A stretch of 64,000 bases of DNA from Salinicola sp. (GTDB taxonomy: Bacteria > Pseudomonadota > Gammaproteobacteria > Pseudomonadales > Halomonadaceae): assembly GCA_002695065.1 (NCBI GenBank), contig NZNW01000006.1, positions 1 to 64,000 on the forward strand, read 5' to 3'. The position numbers and the translations under genes were made by a program. Of this stretch, positions 49,814 through 58,010 are shown piece after piece; within the stretch, counting starts at the first letter, position 1; the number at the start of each line of letters is the position of its first letter. Under the pieces are notes generated by a model, which was given only the letters and a program-made list of their open reading frames with translations, was not told where the DNA came from and ran no database searches.

Positions 49814-50284
49814 TCAGTGTTTGGCGTAAATCGTTTCGACGGCCTCAATCTCCTTGATCAGCCGATTCAAGCGAGTCACTTGCCGGGTTACTGCCGCCGT
49901 CTTGGCATTGAAGACCAGACGTTCGGTCTCGATCTCGATCAGCTTTCGGCGCATACCGCTGGAGATGCCGCCGTACTCCAAAACAGCCTCGAGTAACTTG
50001 CGCCCCATCTGGGTCTGCGCTTTATCTCGCCACTGAATGGGACGGACTCGTCCGCCATGAGTATTGTGCGGTTTCAGCCACAGCCCGACCTGGACCACGG
50101 TTGGGTTGTGCCGATTGGCGATGTCGGCTGACTCTTGCCACAACGCCTGGCATTCATCCAACAGCTCATCCCGAAAACGAAGAACCTCCCCCTTACCCTT
50201 AAAGGGTTTTAAAAGGCCCTTTGCGTACTGGTTCAGTGCAAAATGTCGTGATCGTTCCAGTGCAGGCGTGGCGGTCATGGTCAT
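49814..50284 (-). CDS. DUF3158-like ICE protein
   Basis: A 156-residue mostly helical basic protein (AKGLLKPFKGKGEVLRFRDELL; VGLWLKPHNTHGGRVRPIQWRDK). It fits the DUF3158 pathogenicity-island proteins that lie between ssb and the PFL_4669-type gene. Function unknown. Confidence 0.7.
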   Translation of the reverse strand: MTMTATPALERSRHFALNQYAKGLLKPFKGKGEVLRFRDELLDECQALWQESADIANRHNPTVVQVGLWLKPHNTHGGRVRPIQWRDKAQTQMGRKLLEAVLEYGGISSGMRRKLIEIETERLVFNAKTAAVTRQVTRLNRLIKEIEAVETIYAKH

Positions 50285-50314
50285 GTCCTGTCGGGAGTTA
50301 ATAGGCTGGCTGCG

Positions 50315-50602
50315 TCAGTGCTCAACTTTGAGTATTCGATACCCGAGCCCCAGAAGGCCGAGCGTGATGACAAACGCCGGGAAAGACACCATCCAAAACC
50401 ACCGCTGAAATTGTTCTCTATCCAGCGTCAGGCGGCCATTGGCAATCCGACTGTCCCCAGGATTTGTCAGTCCGGCGGTGTCGTAAAGCCATGCAAAACC
50501 GAAATGCAGGCCCATCAGCAGCCCGAGTGTTCCCACGCAAACCACACCGACAATCATCGGCTTTGAGGCGCTACCAGTCGTTTCCGTGTCCTTGGGGGAC
50601 AT
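50315..50602 (-). CDS. Small membrane protein
   Basis: A 95-residue protein with two membrane helices (about 17-40 and 72-90). AAAGGAGG 8 bp upstream sets the start at MSPKDTE; a longer frame would read through the 37-bp repeats and is rejected. No family recognised. Confidence 0.6.
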   Translation of the reverse strand: MSPKDTETTGSASKPMIVGVVCVGTLGLLMGLHFGFAWLYDTAGLTNPGDSRIANGRLTLDREQFQRWFWMVSFPAFVITLGLLGLGYRILKVEH

Positions 50603-50634
50603 TGGATAGTTCCTCCTTTGTTGCCACTGCCAAC

Positions 50635-50796
50635 ACCTGGCCCATCGTTCTGGCGTGTTGGTGGCACCAACACCTGCCTCATCGTCCTGGAGTGTTTCCA
50701 CTGGAAACACCTGGCCCATCGTTCTGGCGTGTTGGTGGCACCAACACCTGCCTCATCGTCCTGGAGTGTTTCCACTGCCAACACCTGCCTCATCGT
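50635..50796. repeat. 37-bp tandem repeats with alternating hairpins
   Basis: Four units begin at 50635, 50672, 50709 and 50746, with a partial fifth at 50783. Each starts ACCTG and contains CATCGT and CTGG. The units alternate between hairpin GTGTTGGTG-G-CACCAACAC and hairpin GTGTTTCCA-CT-GGAAACAC, so both arms change together. The last full unit joins arms of the two types. The unit length is not a multiple of three and the array lies between two genes. Confidence 0.8.
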
Positions 50797-51557
50797 GAGG
50801 ATTCGTCCGATTGAGGCTGGGCCGGTGTTGCCTCCGCCTCCTCGTCTGAGTCATCCCCAAGCAACCCCATCGGCTCAATTTGCTCACCGTCCCGATGAAT
50901 CGCTGGGGCAAACTCGCTTCGCCGTGTGCCTTCCAAAATGTCCTGGGGCAACTCTCCAAATTTCTCTCGCGCCGCCCGCGCCTTGGCGTTGTTCGCAGCG
51001 AAGTCATCTCTCGTCGCGCCGCTGAAACCAGGAAACTTGACCGGGAAGTTGCACAGGGAGCGCATGGCGTGGCCGCCCTGCACGCGGATCATCTGCTGTC
51101 GTTGGTTGTTGCCGAGGAGCCCAATGTGATGTGCCAGCAAGACATCTCTGACGATCCCGTCGTAATCCATCAGTAGCATCACGGCCTTCCAACCAAACTG
51201 CCCGCCCGTGAAAACTGGGGTCACGTACGGCTGTTGGCTCATGTTACGGCTGACGTCCAATCCCTCCGGGATGGCTTCCAGGATGTTGTCGACGCGCTGT
51301 CGCACCTGATCCAGCGCTTGCTTGGTCTCATCGAGCTTCTGTTCCAGGCGTAGCAGCCAGTCATCGGCATAAGGATCATCCTTGCCAGCGGCAATGTGGA
51401 TCCGCCCACACCACAGCAGGTACTGCTTGAGCCCAATGATCTGGGTCTTGCCGCTTTCGACGCCCCGGCCGTGCCATAGCAACACCGATGGGTAGGTATG
51501 CAGGGTCATCTCGATCTTGCTTCGTAGCTGCCCAACACGGGGCTCGGTGCTGGCCAT
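50790..51557 (-). CDS. ICE protein, PFL_4669 family (TIGR03761-like)
   Basis: A 255-residue protein with the family patterns LHTYPSVLLWHGR, IIGLKQYLLWCGRIH, DDPYADDWLL and FTGGQFGWKAVMLLMDYD. Members are thought to act in element replication or maintenance. It follows the STY4528-type gene. Its last codons run into the 37-bp repeats. An AAYGTTAA motif lies 72 bp upstream. Confidence 0.82.
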   Translation of the reverse strand: MASTEPRVGQLRSKIEMTLHTYPSVLLWHGRGVESGKTQIIGLKQYLLWCGRIHIAAGKDDPYADDWLLRLEQKLDETKQALDQVRQRVDNILEAIPEGLDVSRNMSQQPYVTPVFTGGQFGWKAVMLLMDYDGIVRDVLLAHHIGLLGNNQRQQMIRVQGGHAMRSLCNFPVKFPGFSGATRDDFAANNAKARAAREKFGELPQDILEGTRRSEFAPAIHRDGEQIEPMGLLGDDSDEEAEATPAQPQSDESSR

Positions 51558-51629
51558 GGATCCTTACCTCGGTCAATGCACTGGATGGGGCTCCATCCTT
51601 GACGAACACCGGGTCAACACCATAGGGAA

Positions 51630-51637
51630 AACGTTAA
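51630..51637 (-). promoter_or_regulatory. AAYGTTAA motif upstream of PFL_4669-type gene
   Basis: The coding strand reads TTAACGTTTTCCC. It overlaps the last codons of the STY4528-type gene and lies 72 bp before the next start. Confidence 0.5.
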
Positions 51638-52860
51638 ATGGAATTCGTCGGGTTTCTTCGTATCCCCAGCCGCGTCAGCATGGCTTGGCGCTTCGCTTCG
51701 GTTTCTTCGGACAGGGGCTGCGGTGTTGCCAACGGCACCACACGGTTTGGCATGGGACGCGGCTGGGGCGGTGCCGCGCTACGCCGCTTGTCCGCGACGG
51801 ATTGTCCAAACTGGGTGAGTTGGAAATCCCCGCTCACTGCGCGCTTGGCCAGCGTGTGCAAAAACGCCATGGGAGATTTCACCTTCCCGGCATCGAGACG
51901 ACCGGCGGCCTCGTCGACTACCGCTTGCCGAACATCGTTTGGCAATCCGGTCAGCATGAGCGACACGGCTTCACGTTGATCACCGGACAGTTCGAGCGGC
52001 CATGACCACACCAGCGGCGTCACGGATGCCTCGCGCGCCGTAGTATTACCAACAGAATTTGTATTACACCGTACTGTAGTACCGCGCGATGCGTCGGAAA
52101 CTGCGTCGTAACCCACTGAATTTCGCATGAGTTTCCGCTGGGAACTGGGGATCGCATCACTGGGAAACTCACTGAGTTTCCGTTGGGAACTGGGGGAATC
52201 TGGCTGAGTTTCCATAGGAAACTGGGCTTCGGGGGACAGAGTTTCCATAGGAAACTCTGTATCGACTTGCTGCTTTGCCCGCCGATCGAGCCAGGCCAGC
52301 CGCGTCGGTGTATCCAGCACGCCGCTATCAGCCAGCTCCTGCTTAACGCATTCGGCGACCGCTGCCACGGCCTGATTGCCGTGGTGTGAGCACTGGATGA
52401 CGTAGGCCAGATAATCGGGATCCAACGCCAGGGATTCACCGGCGGCCAGGGGCTCGTCATGCAGTACATAGACATTGCCGATCATCCGACCGTTGTCGGT
52501 GTTCCTGGCCTTCATGCCGAGCGTCATCCAACGAGTCAATCGGAGAATCGCGATGACGCGTGCCACCGTCTTGCGCGATGCTCTGCGGTTGGCACCGGAT
52601 CGCAGTAGTGGCTCAAGCTCGTCGTAGGTGGGAAAGGCGGTGGTGCGATCGGTGTTGGACAGTAGCCGGATGACCTGCCATCCGAGGACGTCGACAGCCC
52701 CCAGCCGACGATCGAGGAGTAGGGCTCGCGGCACGGTCTCATGGGGGTTGCCCATGAATAACAGACCGTCGAGCCCTTCCACGTCAGACGCCGTAGCATC
52801 ACCACGGCGCTGAGTCATTGAGGAGGCGGCGCGTCCAATGAGCGCCTGGTAGTGCTTCAT
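51634..52860 (-). CDS. STY4528-family pathogenicity-island replication protein
   Basis: A 408-residue putative replication initiator. The N-terminal 150 residues look like winged-helix domains (GNPHETVPRALLLDRRLGAVD, RKTVARVIAILRLTRWM). A disordered middle (about 200-265) has FPMET and SSQRKL twice each, encoded by palindromic 22-bp DNA repeats; the C-terminal part ends in a basic tail. It starts where the DUF2857 gene stops. The DNA repeats may be its own binding sites. Confidence 0.8.
   Translation of the reverse strand: MKHYQALIGRAASSMTQRRGDATASDVEGLDGLLFMGNPHETVPRALLLDRRLGAVDVLGWQVIRLLSNTDRTTAFPTYDELEPLLRSGANRRASRKTVARVIAILRLTRWMTLGMKARNTDNGRMIGNVYVLHDEPLAAGESLALDPDYLAYVIQCSHHGNQAVAAVAECVKQELADSGVLDTPTRLAWLDRRAKQQVDTEFPMETLSPEAQFPMETQPDSPSSQRKLSEFPSDAIPSSQRKLMRNSVGYDAVSDASRGTTVRCNTNSVGNTTAREASVTPLVWSWPLELSGDQREAVSLMLTGLPNDVRQAVVDEAAGRLDAGKVKSPMAFLHTLAKRAVSGDFQLTQFGQSVADKRRSAAPPQPRPMPNRVVPLATPQPLSEETEAKRQAMLTRLGIRRNPTNSI
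52128..52259. repeat. Iteron-like palindromic repeats within the replication gene
   Basis: Four copies of GAGTTTCC-N3-5-GGAACT/GGAAACT start near 52128, 52173, 52205 and 52237. The last is a perfect inverted repeat CAGAGTTTCC-ATA-GGAAACTCTG. A half-copy (GGGAAACTCA) is at 52162. Spacing is 45, 32 and 32 bp. They encode the repeated peptides FPMET and SSQRKL. Confidence 0.7.
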
Positions 52861-53474
52861 CAGGCAACTCCTACGCGCATGACACCCTCATGTTCCTCGG
52901 CTGGCACGCTATCCTGTCGGGCCTGCTCGGGCGTGGTCCACTGCTTGATCAAGCTCCAGATCACGGCCAGCGCCAATCCCGTCTCTTCGGCCAGCACGAT
53001 CATGCCGCGCAAGTCATCTACCGCATCGACACTCGCGGGATCGTGGCTGATCGTCTGCCACCGATTCCAGGCATCGTGTTCCACCGCTTCTTCGGGCATG
53101 GGCAAACGCCCTTGGCGACTGGGTACGCCCAGCAGTACCCGCCGAGACGAGCAGTCGTTCGGTGTCATGCCAAAGAAGGTGGAGAGCATCTGGACGCTGG
53201 CCCCCAGCGTGATGCATTGATCGACCTGCACATCCCGATCCTGGTCACGATCGATACGCCGTAGCGCCGCATCGAACGTCTGGTGATCCAGTTCAAACCG
53301 GGCCACGGCAGGAAACTCATGGATCAAGGCTTCGATCTGACTGGCCTGCAACCGGCTGAGACGTTGCAGCTCCTGATCATTGAAGCCCAGTGCTCGAGCA
53401 CGGCGCATGTCGCCTTCCCGAATCAGGATCAGCGCCTGGTTAAACAGCGCATGATTGAATTGTGGTGTCATCAT
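52860..53474 (-). CDS. DUF2857 regulatory/replication protein
   Basis: A 204-residue helical protein (MMTPQFNHALFNQALILIREGD; LGFNDQELQRLSRLQASQIEAL; LSTFFGMTPNDCSSRR) of the DUF2857 family. In ICEclc a DUF2857-type partner, as I recall BisD, helps activate the transfer genes, and its gene likewise follows parB; I infer a similar role here with moderate doubt. The start overlaps the ParB stop. It could control the AAYGTTAA-bearing units. Confidence 0.75.
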   Translation of the reverse strand: MMTPQFNHALFNQALILIREGDMRRARALGFNDQELQRLSRLQASQIEALIHEFPAVARFELDHQTFDAALRRIDRDQDRDVQVDQCITLGASVQMLSTFFGMTPNDCSSRRVLLGVPSRQGRLPMPEEAVEHDAWNRWQTISHDPASVDAVDDLRGMIVLAEETGLALAVIWSLIKQWTTPEQARQDSVPAEEHEGVMRVGVA

Positions 53475-55513
53475 GATGCGTTCTCCCCTGCGTTCTCGGG
53501 CGTCTGCCGCAACACCCGCATCAGTCGAATGAGCCACCAGACCCGAATCAGCAGGCCGTCCGGCAGACACGCTTGCGTGTCTTCACCATGGCTGCCGACC
53601 AGCTCGCCCAACAGTGAGACTTCCGCCGGCATCTGGGGGTCGAAGGTGCCCTGGAGTCCGGCCAGGAGTTGCCAAACCCGTTGAGCGCGAACCGAGGCTT
53701 CCCCGGCCAGGGGATTCACCTCGTAACCCAGCCCCTGGTTGGCATTGAGATGCAAGGCGGCCTCGGTGTTCGTGCCACTGACCTCGATGCCTGCCCATTC
53801 GCCCAGTGCCTTGATCATCTCGCCAATCTGGACACGCAGATCCCGTGGGCTACGCCGCCAGGCCGGTACGCTCCACAAGTCCGTGATCGGTGCCACGGGG
53901 CCACCCGACTGCAGCGGCACGCTCTTGAGGGCAGCGGCTTCGAAATCGATCGCGTCTTCGCCATGCTCTCTCGCCATCATGTGGCGAAGCTGGCGATGTC
54001 CAGGCGATTCGTTGTAGGGATCCAGCGTCAGGTCATCGACTAGTGTCGCCTGCTCTTCCGGCGATCGCTCCGGGTGCGGATTGTGCTCTCGCATCAACCC
54101 ATCGGCATCGAACAGTCCCCCAAAGCCATCATCCTGAGCGCCGCCCCCCTCGGTCTGGCCACCCTGGGGTTGAGGTAGCGCGGCTTGCTCCTCCAACTCG
54201 GCGTTGCGGTCTTCCAGCTCCGCCAGGCGCGCCCGCATCTTCTTGATCTCCAACGACTCATCGACGCCGCCGGCTCGGGGCACCGCCGGGCGGCGGTCGG
54301 GAGCGGGTGTCGTGTCGACTGGTGAGAGGTCAGTCTCGCCATCGTCGAAGCTCGGAAACCCGAAATCGTCGTTGTCATCGCGGCTGTCGTCGGCATCCAG
54401 CGACGGAAGCACCGGCGCGTTCCCGGTAGGCGGGGTCGGTGCCACACCCGGCTTGGGCTTCTCCGGCACGGGGGGATAGAGATGGCGGGCCATGGGGTTG
54501 CGCAGGCGCTCGAGCTCGGCATCGACCGTGGTCCAGATATCGGCCTTGTCGTCCTCGCTGGCCGAGTGCCCATGCTTACGCACCGTGAACCAGTTCTTCC
54601 ACGACATGTCGATCGGATTGAAGTGCAGGCCGGTCTGCTCATGGAGCATGCCCTTCAAGCGGTCCTCGACAAGGTTCCAGGCAAACTCGGTCTGTCCTTC
54701 ATAATCGAGATGCGACATCTCGTCGTGCCATGCCTGGGCAAAGTCACCGTGGAGCACGCTGTCCAGCCACGCCTGTCCCTCACCGGGGTCGTCCCGATGA
54801 CGCTGCCAGAAGTCCCGGCAGCGGCCCCAGCACTCTTCGCAGAATTGGCGGTAGGAAATCAGAGTCCGTACTTGTGATTGTCCAAAACCACTCTCCAGTG
54901 TCATGGGAATCGTGGGCAGAAAATGCTCGATGGTATAGAGCATCCGGCTGATATGGCTGTGGTTGATGGTGTAACCCAGCGCCTGCAGGCGTTTCGTCAG
55001 CTCCCGCTGAGACACCGCCTTGCCTTCCGTCTCCTCGATCATTCGCTTGGCCTCGAAGATGCCCCGCGCCCGCTCGATCCAGGAGAGCTGGCCCCGGTTG
55101 TCGTTCTCGGCCAGGTGACCGGCGAGCACGTGGATCTCGCCCTGCCACGGGATGTAGTGACAGTCCTGCCGGAAATACCGTTCGTCCCCCGTCTCCTGGT
55201 AGAGCTCGTTGAGAATCGACAGGCGCGTATTGCCGCCATCGGAGATCATGAACTTGTCGTCACCGGGGCGTTGGGTGACGGTCAGCTTCTGCTTGAGTCC
55301 CACCGCCTGGATCGACGCCTTGATGTCGTCATAGGCGGGATTGCGCTGCGTCCGGGGATTGCGGTCGTAGGGCCGCAACTGGTCCAGGGTCAACGTCATC
55401 GACATCTCGACCGTTGGGGCCGGCAACCGATCCGCCGGCTTGGAATTTAGCGCCGGTCCCGGCTGCTTGAGCTTTGCCGTAATCTCGTCGGGAGTCACTG
55501 TGTGCTTACTCAT
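53471..55513 (-). CDS. parB: ParB-family ICE protein (TIGR03764-like)
   Basis: A 680-residue protein. ParB/sulfiredoxin-like N-domain (about 38-180; LRPYDRNPRTQRNPAYDDI, FMISDGGNTRLSILNEL), then helix-turn-helix (SQRELTKRLQALGYTINHSHISRML). The C-terminal half is acidic and includes a coiled coil (MRARLAELEDRNAELEEQ). Such large ParB proteins occur with ParA in PFGI-type elements and keep the excised circle. GGAG upstream supports the ATG at MSKHT. Confidence 0.85.
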   Translation of the reverse strand: MSKHTVTPDEITAKLKQPGPALNSKPADRLPAPTVEMSMTLTLDQLRPYDRNPRTQRNPAYDDIKASIQAVGLKQKLTVTQRPGDDKFMISDGGNTRLSILNELYQETGDERYFRQDCHYIPWQGEIHVLAGHLAENDNRGQLSWIERARGIFEAKRMIEETEGKAVSQRELTKRLQALGYTINHSHISRMLYTIEHFLPTIPMTLESGFGQSQVRTLISYRQFCEECWGRCRDFWQRHRDDPGEGQAWLDSVLHGDFAQAWHDEMSHLDYEGQTEFAWNLVEDRLKGMLHEQTGLHFNPIDMSWKNWFTVRKHGHSASEDDKADIWTTVDAELERLRNPMARHLYPPVPEKPKPGVAPTPPTGNAPVLPSLDADDSRDDNDDFGFPSFDDGETDLSPVDTTPAPDRRPAVPRAGGVDESLEIKKMRARLAELEDRNAELEEQAALPQPQGGQTEGGGAQDDGFGGLFDADGLMREHNPHPERSPEEQATLVDDLTLDPYNESPGHRQLRHMMAREHGEDAIDFEAAALKSVPLQSGGPVAPITDLWSVPAWRRSPRDLRVQIGEMIKALGEWAGIEVSGTNTEAALHLNANQGLGYEVNPLAGEASVRAQRVWQLLAGLQGTFDPQMPAEVSLLGELVGSHGEDTQACLPDGLLIRVWWLIRLMRVLRQTPENAGENAS

Positions 55514-55515
55514 GA

Positions 55516-56019
55516 TCAAAGCTCCGGCTGCCGTGACGGGAACACATCACGGGTAAACAGGTGGTCCAACTGCCGACTCAGCCGATCGATGCCCTGCATC
55601 AAACGGAAAAGATTCAAGTCCTGTCGGGTCTCGGGCGGGTGACGCTGGGCTAACGCCGTCAGGCTGCGACGCAGATCGGACAGGTTGTCACTCACGATCA
55701 CCAGCAGCTCGAAATCGCTGAGCGAGTGATACTGCCACTGCGTCCAGCGCAGGCTGTGATGCGGCTGCATCTCCAACTGGCTGGCCTTGTCGCAGGCCAT
55801 ATGGAACACCAGCCAGGTATCGGCGAGCCGTGAACGAATCGAGTCATCATCACGTCCCGAACACACCTCGGGGTGGTTGGTGAACCATTCGTCGAGCACA
55901 CGCGACCAGTCTGCGAAGGGGTCCATCGCGCCCAGCACCAAACACTCACGGGGATCCAAGTAGCGCTCGACACCCATCACCGTCGCCTCTCGATAAGGGA
56001 AGTTGAGAATCCTAGCCAT
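55516..56019 (-). CDS. ICE hypothetical protein
   Basis: A 167-residue helical, soluble protein (MARILNFPYREATVMGVERYLDP). It lies between DUF2786 and ParB genes, 2 bp before ParB and overlapping the DUF2786 stop. No domain named. Likely cotranscribed with the partition module. Confidence 0.68.
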   Translation of the reverse strand: MARILNFPYREATVMGVERYLDPRECLVLGAMDPFADWSRVLDEWFTNHPEVCSGRDDDSIRSRLADTWLVFHMACDKASQLEMQPHHSLRWTQWQYHSLSDFELLVIVSDNLSDLRRSLTALAQRHPPETRQDLNLFRLMQGIDRLSRQLDHLFTRDVFPSRQPEL

Positions 56020-56701
56020 GGGACAAGGCCCTCCGTTCGTCCTGGGCAACGCTCGAGTGCAGTCGCGCCCGACGACCGGCCTCGAAGCCGCGCGACATGG
56101 CTTTGTGGTCTGCCGCTTGCTGCCCTCGATCGATGGCGTTCATTTCTTTGAGCGTGGTGTAGTAGCGCTGCTTGTAGTGATCGATCGCAGTAACGGTGTC
56201 GGTTGCTATCTCGACCGGCACGATGTGCTCGTAGGCGCCCAGCACCCAGGCCGAAGCGAAGGCATCGGAACGTCGAATCTTGGTGATCCGCTTGGCGCGT
56301 TTGCTCATGCCCGACAGAAAGGCACGCCGATCCGTGACGAGTTGGCGCTGCAGCACCTCGAAGGCGTAAGCCGCGATGCGGGCATGACTTTGCTCGCCCA
56401 GGAAGGCGTAGAAACCTTCCCAACCCGTGAAGGTCGGCCTGGCCTCGTAGACGGCCAACGTGCCGAACGCCGCGTTGACCAGTGCCGCGAGTCGATCGAG
56501 CCACTTGGGCGGCTTGCGCCCCGCTGCCGCCTGCGTGGTGGCGCGCCCGATCGTGGACGCAGCAACATCCAGTTCATTGATGCCGTGGTCCACCATCAGG
56601 CGCTGAGCCTGACGTAGGGCGATACCCGCCTCATGCTCATTGGCCGAGCGGGATAGGGCCAGGCAGCGCTCGATCTTGCGAAGGATGCGGTCGGAAGTCA
56701 T
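56012..56701 (-). CDS. DUF2786 protein
   Basis: A 229-residue protein with the DUF2786 N-terminus (ILRKIERCLALSRSANEHEAGIALRQAQRLMVDHGI) and a DUF7168-like remainder (FTGWEGFYAFLGEQSHARIAAYAFEVLQRQL). Members are common in phages and mobile elements; function unknown. It overlaps both neighbours by a few bases. Confidence 0.8.
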   Translation of the reverse strand: MTSDRILRKIERCLALSRSANEHEAGIALRQAQRLMVDHGINELDVAASTIGRATTQAAAGRKPPKWLDRLAALVNAAFGTLAVYEARPTFTGWEGFYAFLGEQSHARIAAYAFEVLQRQLVTDRRAFLSGMSKRAKRITKIRRSDAFASAWVLGAYEHIVPVEIATDTVTAIDHYKQRYYTTLKEMNAIDRGQQAADHKAMSRGFEAGRRARLHSSVAQDERRALSHG

Positions 56702-57039
56702 TGGCCACCTCCCACCGGATAGCTCTGCGTGACGAGAGGATCTTCAACATCACTGGGTGACCGTCCTGCTAACTGCTGACGAATCCATTCCGGAGTGATA
56801 CCAAGAAATGCCAGGACGTCTCTGACGTCACCGTTGAGAACAATCATCTGATCGACGCTTAACGCACATCGACCGCGCATGCCCGGAAACGCGTGGTGTG
56901 CGCGGTACCAATGCCGCGTGCAGTTGGGCAAGTCGTAGATCGGCTTGCTGGAAGTGCACATGGGTTGCAACAGATCCGCCAACAATCCCCGCACCCGAGG
57001 AGAGAGTGCTTCCAGTGCCGCGTTACGTTGATCACTCAT
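56698..57039 (-). CDS. Small ICE hypothetical protein
   Basis: A 113-residue protein (MSDQRNAALEALSPRVRGLL) with two Cys in PMCTSSK and PNCTRHWYRAHH, perhaps metal binding. GGAGGG before the ATG sets the start. The ATG overlaps the HicA-like stop. Family not recognised. Confidence 0.65.
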   Translation of the reverse strand: MSDQRNAALEALSPRVRGLLADLLQPMCTSSKPIYDLPNCTRHWYRAHHAFPGMRGRCALSVDQMIVLNGDVRDVLAFLGITPEWIRQQLAGRSPSDVEDPLVTQSYPVGGGQ

Positions 57040-57266
57040 GCTTCGCCCTCCTGCTGTTTCTGGATCCGGCGAAGCCTGGCCAGCACGTTCTTTTCGGCTC
57101 TGGCATCGCTGGGTGAGTAGCCGGTAAACACCGGTGGACAGCCCGCTTTCAGGAATCGCAGATGACCGCCTCGGGTCCGCTCGACGTCCCAACCGTGATG
57201 CACCGCGAAACTCACCACACGCTTCATGGACCGGTTCGAGCAGCGAATCGGGAGTGAATCAGCCAT
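57036..57266 (-). CDS. HicA-like protein without HicB partner
   Basis: A 76-residue protein with the HicA/YcfA double-stranded-RNA-binding-like pattern: GWDVERTRGGHLRFLKAG with the catalytic-type His, then GYSPSDARAEKNVLARLRRI. HicA toxins cut mRNA and are normally paired with HicB; no HicB is next to it. It may be a domesticated nucleic-acid-binding protein. GGGGAGG lies upstream. Confidence 0.72.
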   Translation of the reverse strand: MADSLPIRCSNRSMKRVVSFAVHHGWDVERTRGGHLRFLKAGCPPVFTGYSPSDARAEKNVLARLRRIQKQQEGEA

Positions 57267-57459
57267 GACGCACCTCCCCGAGTCGTCGAGCGCTAGCGGT
57301 GATCTCCTGACGAAACAGATCCAATTGCCCCTCGATCGCTCGCAGCAGGCGGTCTCGTTCCTGCCGGATCTGGCGGCACTCTTGCGTCAGAGACACCAGC
57401 TCGGCTTTCTTCCTGACCAGTTGGAGATCCAACGATTGAATGTCGGTTGCCAGTGTCAT
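57259..57459 (-). CDS. Small coiled-coil protein
   Basis: A 66-residue helical protein (QLVRKKAELVSLTQECRQIRQERDRLL) likely to form a coiled coil. The ATG overlaps the HD-hydrolase stop (ATGA), with GGAGG upstream, and its 3' end overlaps the HicA-like gene. Real by arrangement; function unknown. Confidence 0.65.
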   Translation of the reverse strand: MTLATDIQSLDLQLVRKKAELVSLTQECRQIRQERDRLLRAIEGQLDLFRQEITASARRLGEVRHG

Positions 57460-58010
57460 GACGCCATCCTCCTTGCCGCCATGTCGGCCTGGCGACGCAA
57501 GGAGAGTTCCTCGAAACGCGCCATCCACTGCTGGTAGGCGTGATCCATCGACCAGGGCTGGATGTGGACGGGCAGCGGCACCACCCCCGCCAGGCAATCC
57601 CATGCCTCCCCTTCGCAAAGCAGGTCGCGCCGTTCGGTGGCCAGCAAGATCAAGTCGATGTTCTTGATGCACGGGTCCATGCTGCCGGGCAGGCCAAAGC
57701 GCGCCGCGATGGCTGCCCAGAAGCGCTCCTCGACATCCTTGAAGGCCGGGATCATGGCTTTCAGGGGAGAGACCATATCGCCGACATAGGCTTCGGTCGC
57801 ATCGTGCATCAGTGCGGTGAGCTGGTGCTCTGCCGGCACGAACTGACTGGCGAGCACGCAGTGCTGCGCCACGCTGTAGTGCTGACGGGTATGACCACCG
57901 AAGCGACAGATACGACTCAGGGACCGCCCGATGTCGGAAGGATCGATCATGTGTGGCGTGGGACTCGCCATGTGGACCGAAAGACCGGAATGCGTGGTGA
58001 TGAAACTCAT
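57456..58010 (-). CDS. HD-domain phosphohydrolase (YfbR-like)
   Basis: A 184-residue HD-superfamily enzyme. Metal ligands: RQHYSVAQHC (first His), LMHDATEAYVGD (HD near residue 68) and a later Asp in IKNIDL. YfbR-type members dephosphorylate deoxynucleotides. It follows dnaB with a 4-bp overlap, so it may supply nucleosides or control dNTPs during element replication; this is inference. Confidence 0.78.
   Translation of the reverse strand: MSFITTHSGLSVHMASPTPHMIDPSDIGRSLSRICRFGGHTRQHYSVAQHCVLASQFVPAEHQLTALMHDATEAYVGDMVSPLKAMIPAFKDVEERFWAAIAARFGLPGSMDPCIKNIDLILLATERRDLLCEGEAWDCLAGVVPLPVHIQPWSMDHAYQQWMARFEELSLRRQADMAARRMAS

Noticed and set aside
50635-50796. CRISPR array
   Set aside because: The repeats follow each other directly with no unique spacers and there are no cas genes.
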